From Nelumbo lutea (taxonomy: Eukaryota; Streptophyta; Magnoliopsida; Proteales; Nelumbonaceae), in the NCBI GenBank assembly GCA_022828595.1, contig JAKGHH010000002.1, positions 37,728,222 through 37,792,221 on the forward strand: 64,000 nucleotides of DNA, given 5' to 3'. The translations under genes and the position numbers were made by a program. Below the pieces are notes generated by a model. It saw only the letters and a list, made by a program, of their open reading frames with translations. It was not told the DNA's origin and searched no databases. Each line of letters opens with the position of its first letter. Position 1 is the stretch's first letter. Shown piece by piece: positions 21,691 through 33,100 of the stretch.

Positions 21691-23180
21691 GTTGATTTAC
21701 AAAAAAAAGATATTGTTAATTTAATTAATATGGACAAATATTTTTTAATAAATTTAATCTTATTAACCATTTGTAGGAATTTTAATAACAATTATTATTT
21801 TCATTATTTTTAAATGAAACTTTGGTTGACTTTAAATAAATAGAAATAATTACAAAAACTAGCATTTTTATTAATTTCACTAATAACTAACAATTATGTA
21901 GGATTGGCAATGGGGTGGAGCACCCCATCCCTGTCTCCGATTCGTAGTCAAGACACTCTACCCCATCCCTGTCCCATCCTAGTATCAGGCAAGTTCAAGG
22001 CAAGGCAAGACCCACTCCTCGCTAGGGACGAAGAGCCCTCAAATTTCCCTACCTTATCCGTAGTGTCAGGCAAATTCAGGGCAAGGCCCCCACTCCTCAT
22101 CAATGATGGGAAATCCCCGAATTTTCCCTACCCTATCCCAGTGTCGAGCGGGCTCAAGGCAAGGCACATGCTCCTCGTCAACCCAATATTTATTTTGATG
22201 ACAAAAATGATCAAAAGGATATATTGAGTATCAACCACATGGTAAATTTTGAAAAGTATATTAAATTGTCTTTAATTTTCATTTTTTTTAAAATTGTTAC
22301 TAAATAATTTATTTTCTTTTTAAATGTTTACTTATAGAATTACACTAATTTTTCTTATATTTGCTAATACAAACTAATTAATACTTTCCTTTTCCATTAT
22401 TATACTAATTTATCTTATTAATTTGTATAATTATTGGTACAAATTACAGTTTTCCCTTTTCCATACTCATTTATCTTTAAAAATTTTCAATAATTAACAA
22501 TGAAAATTATATAAAATTTCAATAGCTTTCCAAAGTCTATCATATGCAATAAATTTTCCTAAAATTTTAAAAATATCTAATAATTTACAATAATCATTTA
22601 ATACATTGTAAAGAAACTTTCAACATTTTTCTAAAACTATAATATTATATCTTTTAATTTAAAAAATGTTATTTTATGAAAATGTAGTTTTATGAAAATT
22701 TTTGAAAATATTATGGAGGTTTATTGAAAATTATTTTAAATTTTTATTAAATATTTATTTTTACGAAGTAGTTTACTAACAAAATTACAATAATTTATCT
22801 TTTATTTTCCAATATAAATTAATTAATAATTTCACTTTCCAATATTATAATATTTTATTCCCTACATTCGATTATTAAATATAATAACAATAACAACTCA
22901 AATTTTAATTTTTTGATAATTATTAAATATAGTTATCACTTTTATAGAAATTAATTAATAGGTTTTCAGTTTTTATAAAATATTGTCAATTAACATAAGT
23001 AAAACAATAATTACCCAAAATACTTTAAAAAGTTATGATGAGTTAATTAATGATGGTATTTATTAATTTTTGGTAATTTACTAACTATATTTATTAACTT
23101 TCGATAATAACATTATTTAATATTTACTAAATATGGATTAATTATATTTAGCTATTTATTAATTAATATAAATATTTTAA
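21685..23180. repeat. AT-rich dispersed repeat with a GC-rich core, copy 2 (disrupts gene A)
   Basis: Starts in gene A at TTTAATGTTGATTTAC, a phrase also present at 12364 and 57677 inside copies 1 and 3, so here the repeat enters partway along its length. The GC-rich core is at 21902-22180. It continues to the end of the long-TIR element at 23181, the same order as in copy 3. Confidence 0.85.
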
Positions 23181-23960
23181 AGGGAAAATGACTTTAAACC
23201 TCCCAACACCTTAATGTTGAAAATCAAACCACTAAAAACCGATAATAAAACCAAAATACCACTACAATCCCCTCTAATCGTAGACGTGACATACACCACC
23301 CCATCTCTCAATTCTTTGACCATAATTCCCATATGAAACTCTGTGATCTGAATGCCCTTTATGCAAAACTCTCGGTACATGATTTAGATGCCCACAACTG
23401 AGTCTTTTGTTTGTTGCTTGTGAATTAATTTTTTTTTTAAAACAAGTTGTAAATTAAAGGTGCACATATGAACCCTATAATTTTTTGTTTAAGCTTTCCT
23501 ATTGTGAAAAGAAAATCAAGCATTTATTCAATGTTTAGATGAAGTGACCCAATAAACAGGGTTACAACTCCTCGACCATCTAAAAGAATTTTTTTTTCCA
23601 GAAAAAAGTGAGAGGAATTAGATATCATAGCTCAAATCATGTAACACATTTTGGTTGCCACCATTCGCCATTTACTAATATAGGGGAATCTTCAGGGAAG
23701 GCCGATGGTGGGAAATGATATTTTTTTAGAACCACTGTTTTCCACCATCAACCTAGACCGTTGGGCCAATGGGGGATCGGAAGGTGTCCAGATGTTTGGT
23801 GGGTGATTGCTAGTAGGAGAGAGTGGGGTTGAGGGTCATCAGACCCCTTTGCACCTGTTGGAGTTGCCTTCGGATGATTCTACCATTTCCGAGAAACGGT
23901 CCCAGAGGGGTGGCATGACAGTGGACGGACAATGGACATTATGGAGTTGTAAGCAGAAAG
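23181..23960 (+). mobile_element. Long-TIR DNA element, copy B: left TIR plus one partial array unit
   Basis: Left inverted end of about 510 bp (23181-23695), opening GGGAAAATGACTTT. It is the reverse complement of 44760-45578 over its whole length, apart from an insertion there. Inside follows a single GC-rich unit (GCCGATGGTGGGAAATGATA, then TTTTCCACCATCAACC) to about 23930. The rest of the element is missing. It resembles a non-autonomous MULE. No transposase is seen. Confidence 0.75.
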
Positions 23961-24600
23961 TTATGCCCAAAATACGAGAACTATATCAAAACAAGAAATT
24001 TCCCGATTTTTGTGTATACATATCAAACCCAATTTCAATGGATTCTCTCCTTCATGGCTACATCATGGAGCATCATTGTTGCGTGGTCCTTCCTCTATGA
24101 CTACCTTAATCAATTAAATCAAACTCCTCCTTAAAATTACACAATTAAGCTCCAAAACATCTTGCAAGACAATTTCATCATAATTAGTGCAATACCATGC
24201 TAATTCCAAAAATATGTATAAACATAGGCTTATTAGTAGACAAGTCATAGTTGCCTCTTTGGCATAGGTAGACATGTCTTAGTCGCCTCTTTGGCATTGG
24301 TAGGCTAATTGTCGTGCCTGAGGCATAGAATAGTTCCGATGCAAAGCCCATGACATCTATCCCACCTTAACACATAATAATGGGTTAGCCCCATTTGAAG
24401 TCAAGCCTGGCGGCTAGGCACTAAGGGATAACCAACACCTAAATGAGTAGCTTGTGTGCAGATAGGTTGGGTATATACCCTATAGTGTTCGCCCACCACG
24501 GCATACAATGATGCAAAGTTATCCCTACTCGGAGTCTAGCTCATTAGCTCGACAGTTCAAGATAACAGACACTTAGAGAAAAATCTACTCCTATTTGGTT
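23961..24600. other. Region without a recognised gene
   Basis: Probably the left, non-coding part of the Tat element that follows. It contains a 32-bp imperfect tandem pair at 24238-24301 (AGACAAGTCATAGTTGCCTC / AGACATGTCTTAGTCGCCTC) and AGCTCG-type words near 24550. I see no coding sequence. Confidence 0.4.
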
Positions 24601-24719
24601 TAGTTTGCTAGTTCGGGAGTTGTCTACACTTAGAAGAAAAAATAAATTCTTGTACAAAGATTGCAAAAAATATTTGTATTTCAAAAAATATTTGTATTTC
24701 ATTCAAAAAGGAGGGGTCC

Positions 24720-26743
24720 AATATAAGAGGCATCAAGTCACTTTGAGGCTCCTTATCCTTGTTAGAGCTTCAGCAAGAGGATCCATCTCTATGCGGATCT
24801 CACCTGCATCAATCTCCTCATCCTCATCGAGTAGGTTGCCGTCACTTTCTGCTTCAGAGTCCAGATCTTGGGTAGCTTCGATGGCCATCTCCTTTGTGAT
24901 CCTTGAAGTGTTTATGACACTAAGGTCGAGTTGGAGGAACTTACATCGTGTTATCCCCTGCTAAGTTTGAAACCCTTGCGGTAGCTTGCCGTCCCCACCT
25001 CGACCATCTCTCTCTGATACTCCGCCAAAGACTTGTACTCCTCGGCAGCCTTAACCTTGGTCTCTTCCATTGCCTGAAGAAGTATCTCGGTTTGCTCTTT
25101 CACATGAGCCTCGAGGTTCTCCACCTCTCTCTTGAGTGCCGCCTCTCACTCCTCAAGCTCCCTCTTCAAGGCTGCCTCACACTCCTCGAGCTCCTTCTTC
25201 TCCGACATCAACAATGTGAGCAACTCCTTAGCCCGCATGTCATTCTTCAACTGGTTATTTTCATTACGGGCTAAGTTCAGCTCGGCATAAGCTTTACGAG
25301 AAGACTCCTCAACTGCGAGGGCCTACTTCAAGTTCACCTCAGAATGATAAGCCAAGGTGGGGATGGTGGAATTCACTTGCCAAGAGATAAAAACAAGTGC
25401 CAGTATGTAAAAAGCCAAGTACAAGACAGATTGAAGAAGACAAGTCTGAAAATTTACCACCATGAAGTGTGTAGCCGCTCGGGCTCTAAGTTGAGCAACT
25501 GGAAGTTCAGCCCAACTAGCAACCTCCTTAGCAAATACCAACCCTTGCTTTTGAGGAGGCCAAATTTCGGAGTCAAAATGCTCCAAGCTGCATTGTCGCT
25601 GCTTGAAGAAGCAGCAACTGCCGGGATGGGCTCTGAATACGTAGCCTCATCAGGCATGCAGGGTGGGGAGAGCTTGCCCGAGTCATCCTCGACCAGATTT
25701 ATTACTAGAGGTTGATCGACAGTTGATGGCTTCTCGAGCTCTAGAATGACATCTGTTTGGGACTCAATGCAAGCCCTTTTTGAGGCCCTCTTCTTTTCCC
25801 CTTCTTCATACCCTCGAAGAGTTTGTTGGCAGGGATGTCCATGATAGCTGCGATAGAAAATGAGTTGTTGTATAGGATAGCGAAGTAAAGGAGAGAAAAT
25901 ATAGCAAATAATGACCTACCAAGACTCAAACCGGCATGCACGAGCTTCTCCTTAGTCACAAAGTCTTCGAACTTCAAGCCTAGCTCTACCTAAGATCAGA
26001 GTGCCTCTCTTGTCTTCAGATCCAACCTAACACCGGGTCCTGGATGGCTGCCCTCTAGTGAGTCAGTAAAGGACATCCCTTAGTGTTGCGGACCATAAAA
26101 TAGTGCCTCTTCCAGTTCAAGACCTTGTTCGGGAGCTCGTGCAAGAGTTTGAAGCCATGATGAGGTGACAGGTAATAAATTCGCCTATGCTTGGCCAGAA
26201 CACAAGACAGATTCTTATTGATGGAAATAATAGAAGAAAAAATGTTGAGGTCAAGAGGAAGATTGTAGTCATGGAAAAGAGAAATGGTCCCTACAACATT
26301 GCGGATGGAGTTCGGGTGTAACTAGTTTATGGTGATGCTATAAGAGGGTGAAGTGGAAGGCGAAGACTAGTTGTGAGTTGTTCCTCGAAAATCATGATCT
26401 CATTGTGACTGTGTTCCCAAGGGAAGTTACCTAAAGGGATGTTGCAGACGAAGTCGTTGGAAAGTTTGTACCGAGTTAATAGGGTTAGGAGCCTATCTGC
26501 CGTCATTGTCGATGGGCCAAAGTTATCTAGCAGCTGACCTCGATGTGAGGTGGGAGCCAAGTTACTAGAGGCCTCTTGCTCCCACTGAGGTGAGTCCACC
26601 TCGAGAGGACCGTGGACCGCATCCTGACCCAAAGTAACCTCCTTGGTAGGACGAGGATCTAAGACCTGAGCTGAGGTACCCACCTCGGCTCCAACGGATT
26701 CACCACTCCCATCTAAGAGGCTATCGAAACTGAAATTAGACAT
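24720..26743 (-). pseudogene. Antisense ORF of the second Tat element, broken
   Basis: Homologue of the antisense ORF at 1849-3972. The likely start is the ATG at 26743 (MSNFSFDSLLDGSGE). The longer ATG at 26923 overlaps the TATA box and is unlikely. The N-terminal domain reads LDNFGPSTMTADRLLTLLTR, then PLGNFPWEHSHNEIMIFEEQ and LRLPLHPLIA, collinear with the first copy. Breaks follow near 26327 and further on. The middle (about 25300-25020) encodes a Glu/Lys-rich, probably coiled-coil region, and the distal part has a SYRKGF motif like SYRSRF of the first copy. It lies between lost pol and the 3' LTR. Its function is unknown. Two independent copies with the same layout support a real element gene that has decayed. 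Confidence 0.7.
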
Positions 26744-26907
26744 CATAGAAAGACACGGAATTGTAAAAGAGAGAGCAAAGGGGGACTCATCAAAAGAAAG
26801 ACCGAAGAACGGAAGATGACCTTGAAAAGACACCGAACTGAAGGACTTGTGCGTGACCTCATATTGTGGATTAGTGGACTTGTGGCGAAGAAAATGAGCT
26901 CCTTGGC

Positions 26908-26920
26908 CCCTATTTATAGC
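26908..26920 (-). promoter_or_regulatory. Candidate TATA box for the antisense ORF, second element
   Basis: Minus strand GGCTATAAATAGGGGCC, about 170 bp before the proposed start at 26743. It is equivalent to the site at 4109-4121. Confidence 0.55.
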
Positions 26921-27230
26921 CAATATACCTAGGGATCAAAGGTTGGAATCAACATGATCCAATGGCTCCTAGGAAAACTGGTTGTATAACTCCCAATGTT
27001 GAAATTGATTTAGCGCATGTTTTGACGTCTGTGGAGTTTATAAAATGGTGTGACGTCCACATGTAAATTAGATGCGACTTGGGTTATTCCTAGTTGAGCT
27101 GGGTGGCTGAACAAATCTGACCAATGATTTGCCCATCAAGCCGCACAGACTTCATGTCAAATCCACCTAGACTCATCATGAACTCCTCGCACCAGGTTGA
27201 GACCCCTGGCTCGAGGAGTGGGGGGGCAAT

Positions 27231-27899
27231 TGAAGGGTGATTTGACCCGATGTAGCGAAAAGGGGACACGTAGACATGACCTGACTAAGGGATGAAAGCT
27301 CAGCTTGACAAGCCTAGTTCGCAATGTTCGAGCTCGAGTATTCAACCACCTTGGCCAAAAACTTACCTCGGCGTCGGGGCACCCTGACATTCAATCCAGT
27401 TAGGAAGTAAAGAACCGGAGTATCAGCTCGGGGCTAACAATTCGAATCGCCACATAACGACTCTAGAAATTTCTCTAGCAGACTCTAAACCTCAAGGGAT
27501 CATGTCATGTATTGGTAGGCCTTATCCTCTCCCCGCCTGGATTGGGTGAAAACGACAGACTTCATTGATTAATACATTACTCTCTGACTAAAGTGGAAAC
27601 GGATCTCATCCACTTAGGCCAAAGATCTCGAAGCTGTTTCGCGAAACCCAAGCAGCTCTCAAGCTATATAAGAGCAACAACCCCTCCAGGGCCCATGTAC
27701 ACGTGATTACTCTACTCTCTAGCTCTCAAGCTCTCAAATTCTCAAGGCATTCAGCTCGAATATTCTAACTTAAGCATCGGATCAACCTCACCAAATTAGC
27801 CACTTCGGGTTCTTTGATCCATCGCCTTGCAGATTGATCCAGCTCATTGATCAATTGGAAGCCAAATCGCCATCCAGATAGGAATAGTCGAATCGCGCA
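27231..27899 (+). mobile_element. 3' LTR of the second Tat element
   Basis: Preceded by the polypurine tract GAGGAGTGGGGGGGC (27214-27227). Opens TGAAGGGTGATTTGACCC and ends ...GAATCGCGCA. It shares AACTTAAGCATCGGA and CCAGATAGGAATAGTCG with the LTRs at 4451 and 40087. A TATA-like GCTATATAAGAGC lies at about 27662-27674. The inner end has decayed, so the right border is approximate (within about 5 bp). Confidence 0.75.
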
Positions 27900-28333
27900 A
27901 TAAGTATCTATGTGGAGGCTGGCCTATGGGCACGGAGCTACAATAAAGGAAGTTTAGGTGTGTTGAGGAGTCGCCACCTAATTAATTTTTACACAAAAAT
28001 TAAGAAAAAGAGGTGGAAAGTAAGAAGTCGAGGGAATTTAGATATCATTTTAGTCTTAAGAAAACATAGAAGTGTAATGGATCTTGATAGCGCCACCTAT
28101 TTGTATTCTATCTGTGCAAACAATGAGGAATACATTGGCGGATTAATATCTGTGCAAGGTGGATTTGGATCTTGATAGCGCCCCATATCTGGATCTTACC
28201 TATCTCATCCGAGGTGTCAACATTAGAGCAAAGTCTCAAAGCATTCTGTGATTATAAGTGTAATGAAATAACTCAGGACCATGGGTGTTTCAAGGATTAA
28301 GGCTGCATATGTCATGACCATGGGTGTTTCAAG
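27900..28333. other. Region without a recognised gene
   Basis: Contains a direct repeat of GGATCTTGATAGCGCC (near 28079 and 28167) and a repeated phrase CCATGGGTGTTTCAAGGATT (near 28280 and 28319) that also appears near 30742 and 42255. No coding sequence is recognised. Confidence 0.4.
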
Positions 28334-28729
28334 GATTTGGCTATTGTATTCCATGTAGAGCTTGCTTATACAAGGCGACTGAAAAATGTGATGTGTATAG
28401 CTTTTGGGGTGCTAACACTAGAGGTGATAATGGGAAGGCATCCAACAGAACTTATTGCTTACATATTGGAATTATCACCATCATCTTCTTCTTCAAAACC
28501 TATTTTATTGAAAGATATCTTGGATCAACGGCTCTCATTTCCCATGCTGCCTCAAGTTGCAGAGGAAGTGCTCCATGTTGTTAAGCTAGCATTGGCATGT
28601 TTAAATGTTAACCCACAATCTCGACCTACCATGCAACGTATATCTCATGAGCTTATGACCTACAAGGCATCATCTCCAGATCGGTTTCAAGAAATTACAT
28701 TAATTGGACCAACTGTTGATGAATTGTGA
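28334..28729 (+). pseudogene. Kinase C-lobe exon relic (copy E) of a MIK2-like receptor kinase
   Basis: Corresponds to the last exon of gene C. Homology begins inside the intron (about 28334), the acceptor CATGTAG is kept, and the exon runs 28359-28729 to the stop after GPTVDEL. A 4-bp loss near 28371 shifts the frame and a 1-bp gain near 28404 restores it. The intervening residues become [11 protein letters not shown] in place of [12 protein letters not shown], and the conserved Asp of kinase subdomain IX (DVYSFG) is lost. The rest is open ([32 protein letters not shown]). It lacks the LRR, transmembrane and N-lobe parts. Confidence 0.85.
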
Positions 28730-29380
28730 GACACATACAGTTTTGGTTGCTAATGACATTACTGGTGCATGATGAGATGGCATATAGCCAGCAGTGGACT
28801 AATTTTTTTTCTTTGATTGCTGAGGACGGAAGTGGATGAAGCCCAATTTTTTCTTTGATTTAGAGGGCCACATTCCTAGGAATTTAACAAATCTTCTTCG
28901 TGAAGATTTTTTGAGTTTGGTTGTTCCTTCATAGAGACAACTTTGTTGTGTGTTTTATTTAGTGTTATTTTGTTGTAATGTTTTTATTTTTGTTGTAATT
29001 AAGGAAGGTAATTTAAAAAGTGTCCTAAAATGGAACTATTTTGACCATCGGTTTCTAGGTCAACAGTTCAATTGTTTGATTCGAATAGATTAACTCATAA
29101 CATTTTAAAATATAATTAAAGTAAGAAAAATACTCGAAAACCATTTACTAGATCAAACAATTTAGCAATTCAACCATCCAAGATAACAAATTCTTAACCA
29201 AGTCATTGTTTTCCTCTCTTTTTTTTTTTTTTTAAATATATATAATATGGAACTAGGAAATTGACTGATTCCTATGTTAAATGGTTTGATTGCCTGGGTA
29301 TAAAATGGAACTAGACAATTTACAAATTCCTAGGTTGAACAATTTGACTGTCCATGAATCCTTAACTTGGCTAACAAACT
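28730..29380. other. RLK 3' flank and intergenic DNA
   Basis: The first 220 bp repeat RLK 3'-flank sequence (GATGAGATGGCATATAGCCA as at 56522; GGAAGTGGATGAAGCCC as near 8565). The remainder is AT-rich, with several phrases of the type TTGACCTAG/AACCATTTAC that look like old repeats. No gene is seen. Confidence 0.5.
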
Positions 29381-31240
29381 ATTGACACAAATGGTTTAAA
29401 CACTAAATTGTTTAATTTGGTAAATGACTAAATGTTTTTTGAGTCATTTTTTATTTTTATTTTATTTTATTTTTTATTTTTCAAAATGTCATGGGTTGAT
29501 CCATTCGGACCAAATAGTCATCCCATTGACCTAGAAAACGATGACAAAAGTGATTCCATTTTAGGTTCTTAATTGACTTAATTTACTCATTTAGATTGAT
29601 TGGCTATATTTGTTAAATTAAACAATTAACTTCAATTCCTTTATTTATTTAATTTCTTAATTTACTTAATTAACTTTATTAACCCATGCCCATTAAATAT
29701 ATGTATGTATGTATGTATGTATCTCTACCCTAACATTCCTATCTAAGGGTTAAATCTATCACCGCTGGAACTATTTGACCTAGATGATTAAACCTCTGAC
29801 CTAAAATCTTGCTGGTTTCTGTAGAAAAAACAATACAAACTTTATGAACAACAAGAAAAATAAAGAAGTTTTGAAGTTGTAGCATCACCTTTAAACATTT
29901 AACAAGAAGGGAAACTTTGATAAATAATTCAATTTCGAAAAAGATATTGAAAGAATTCGGGGTAGCAATTCATATGAAGCAAAAATTTGGAAAATAAACA
30001 GTTTGGCCAAAAGTAATTAAATAGGTACTTTGGACATTTTCATGCCTCTTTTTAGAAGATTTTAAACTTTATCAGACATGATTGCAATTACCAAACTTTA
30101 GAAGAAGTTTCAGCAACAAGCAGAAAGCTTCAAGGGAAGTTTCAACAATTTACCCTTTAAATTATACAGCAATGTTCAATGGGCCTTAGGGGCACAATTC
30201 TCTTTTAAGTTTCCCATATTGAATGGGCTGATACTAAAGATTGGGCTTGGGTCGAGGGCCCGCTCCCAAATCCCAACACGCTATAAAGAAGGCTCCATTC
30301 AGCACTCCCCTTGGAAGCAGAAATTGGGCAGGGGCTGAAAACCTAAGAATTATGCATTAGCGCCTACGGAAGAAGTACTTATGCCTTCTAATATGCTTGT
30401 ACTTATTATATTTTGGGTGAATGACAGTTCAACCCAGGTCAGAATTTTTTAGGCCCAAAGTACAGTTGGGGTAGGTTGGAATTGATGTTAATTCACAGCG
30501 GACATTGGTGTATAAGATGGGGTTTTAAACATTTTGAATGTTTATAGATTTACAGTAAAATTCAGAAATCTGCTGCATTGTGCCTGTCCATATTTTTCCA
30601 TTATATTTTTATACTCGATTGTTTTTCTTTTGTATCTTATAAAAAATTTAAGAGAAAAATAAAAAGAACAGTTATAATTTTTCCCGGTGCTGTTGAACTT
30701 TCACCATGAATGGAAATAGGATGATGAAGACGTGGTTGGGTGTTTCAAGGATTAAGGATCTATATGTATGACTCTTCAGAACCTAAGACATGGTTACACC
30801 TAAGACGTGGTTGTATTTTCCCTAATGAAAGAATACTTATTTACAGGTGAGACCCACAATTGAACACTTAGATCCTGTCTTTTTCCAAAGTTTTAATTGG
30901 CACCATGAAAGCTTGATTTTTCCACGTCATTTTACAATAAACAAAACTATCAAATACTTTCTCTTGATCTGTGATTTTTTTTCACAATGAAAGACTTATA
31001 TATTATCTGTAATTTACCCTTTAAAATATTTCAAATTAATATTACAAATATGACATCAAATAAATTTTCTTCTACCATGGAGACAAATATAAATTAATAT
31101 TACAAATCAAATATGATATCATGCATCATCCCATAATAACATTATTTTCAAAACATACTTGTATTAATTCGTTTATCAATATCATGCATGGATTACCACA
31201 TAATACACGGCTTGCCTAGCCTTTTGAAGGCATTGGAACG
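29381..31240. repeat. Segmental duplicate of 38.87-42.78 kb (carries the empty site of the LTR element)
   Basis: Matches 38866-39010 and then 40977-42780 over long stretches: GTCATGGGTTGATCCATTCG near 29488 and 38947, CTATAAAGAAGGCTCCATTC near 30280 with its near copy at 41758, and GCTGAAAACCTAA near 30335 and 41810. The 1966-bp retroelement of the other copy is absent at 29547-29551. A (GTAT)n run lies at about 29700-29722. No gene is recognised. Confidence 0.8.
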
Positions 31241-31648
31241 TGGAAATTAAATTCGTGGATTTGGATATATTTGTCATTTTCTTCATAACGTGAGAAATGG
31301 ATTTGTCTCTTACTAGTCTTTCCCATTAATGTAACATTTGAATACAATGGGACCGAGTGATGAGAATGGAGCTCTATCTTCACAAAAAAAGGGGAATATT
31401 AAAAACTCTATGAAGCACATATAAAGCTGATCATATTGGTACTGTTGTTACGTAGCTTTATACTGACTGTTTTAGCACATCTGGATCGAATATTATACAG
31501 CATAATGTAGTGAAGATGCTAAGAATTATACAGTGACCGGGGCCCACAAATTGCTATCTCCTACAGCGCGCCTAAACCCACGCACCTTTGCATTAATTGT
31601 TCCATAGTTAGGTTGCAACTAGCTATCTCCACAAACAATTAACTTAAT
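31241..31648 (+). promoter_or_regulatory. Leader and rearranged upstream region of gene B
   Basis: 31556-31648 is nearly identical to the leader of gene C (TCCTACAGCGCGCCTAAACC, ACAAACAATTAACTTAAT before the ATG). Upstream of 31556 the sequence is not the gene C promoter but the recurring module (GACCGGGGCCCACAAATTGC), so the TATA region of gene C is missing. Gene B may lack a core promoter. Confidence 0.6.
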
Positions 31649-33100
31649 ATGGCTCAATTGTCGTCCTTTTCATCCTTACCATCTCAGCTAATATCCGTGT
31701 CCCTCACTCTCATTTCGATTTTGTTGCTTGCAATCTTTCCAAAATTTAACTCTTCTGTCATGCCAGAAGAAGCCATAGCTCTTCTTCGATGGAAATCCAG
31801 TCTTCCTAATCAAACCAAAACTCTTCTCTCTTCCTGGAGACCACTAGTTGGTCATTCCACCAACTCTTCTTCTCACTACGACATATGCAATTGGGTTGGT
31901 ATTACTTGCAATAGTCCAGCTGCTGAACGAGTTAAGCAGATAACACTATCGAGTATGGGTTTGCAAGGTATGCTTCATGACTTCAACTTCTCATCCTTTT
32001 CCCACCTTGCCTATTTTGATCTTTTCAACAATACACTTCCTGGTATCATTCCCTCCCACATTGGCACTCTCTCCAAACTCAAGTACCTTGATTTGTCTTT
32101 CAATCAGTTTTTCGGAAATGTTCCATCAGAAATAGGAAAATTAAGGGACCTTATTGATTTATACTTAAACTCCAATAACCTTAGTGGCTCCATCCCCACA
32201 TCTTTAGGTAATCTCAGCAATTTAACCTTTTTCTACCTTTGTGTAAATCAATTTTCAGGTCCCATTCCACAAGAGATAGGAAATTTGAAGCACCTCATTG
32301 ATTTACGGTTGTCTTTCAATAACTTTAGTGGTTCTATCCCTGCCTCTTTAGGTAATTTGAGCAATTTAACCACTCTCTACCTTAGTAAAAATAAACTTTC
32401 AGGTCCCATTCCCCAAGATATTGGGAATTTGAAATATCTCATTGATTTACAATTGTCTATTAATAACCTCAGTGGCTCCATCCCCGCATCTTTAAGTAAT
32501 CTAAGCAATCTCACCACTCTCTACCTTATCCAAAATCAACTTTCAGGTCCCATCCCTCAAGAAATAGGAAATTTGAAGCACCTCATTGATTTACAATTGT
32601 ATTTAAATAACCTTAGTGGTTCTATCCCTGCCTCTTTAGGTAATCTGAGCAATCTAAACACTCTAGTCCTTTTCAAAAATCAACTTTCAAGTCTCATTCC
32701 CCAAGAGATAGGAAATTTGAAACATCTCATTAATTTACAATTGTCTAATAATAACCTCAATGATTGTATCCCCGCATCTTTAGGTAATCTAAACAATCTC
32801 ATCACTCTCTACCTTTTCAAAAATCAACTTTCAGGTCCCATCCTTCAAGAGATAGGAAATTTGAAGCATCTCATTGATTTATCATTATATACTAATAACT
32901 TCAATGGTTCCATCCCCGCACCTTTAGGTATTCTAAGCAACCTAACCTTTCTCTCCCTTTTTGAAAATCAACTTTCAGGTCACATTCCTCAAGAGATAGG
33001 AAATTTGACAAGGTTGGTAGCATTAGATTTATCTGATAACTATTTCTTTGGATATTTGCCACCCCAAATATGCATGGGGGGTCACTTGAAAAGTTTCTAG
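31649..33100 (+). pseudogene. LRR receptor-like kinase gene B (MIK2-like), truncated
   Basis: The ATG is placed as in gene C. The signal peptide is MAQLSSFSSLPSQLISVSLT followed by a leucine-rich stretch. The LRRNT cap (EEAIALLRWKSSLPNQ; ICNWVGITC) precedes about 14 LRRs with highly similar pairs (GNLKHLIDLQLxxNNLSGSIPASL). The frame ends at 33098-33100 just after YLPPQICMGGHLKSF, where gene A continues into NNHFTG. The next few bases (GCTTGTAACAATCAT) still resemble the gene, so the stop comes from a local frameshift and homology is then lost. There is no transmembrane segment or kinase. If expressed it would be a 483-residue secreted LRR protein, but more likely it is a pseudogene. Confidence 0.87.

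Noticed and set aside
26744..26923. Longer N-terminus of the second antisense ORF (start at 26923)
   Set aside because: That ATG overlaps the conserved TATA box, and the first element has no equivalent extension.
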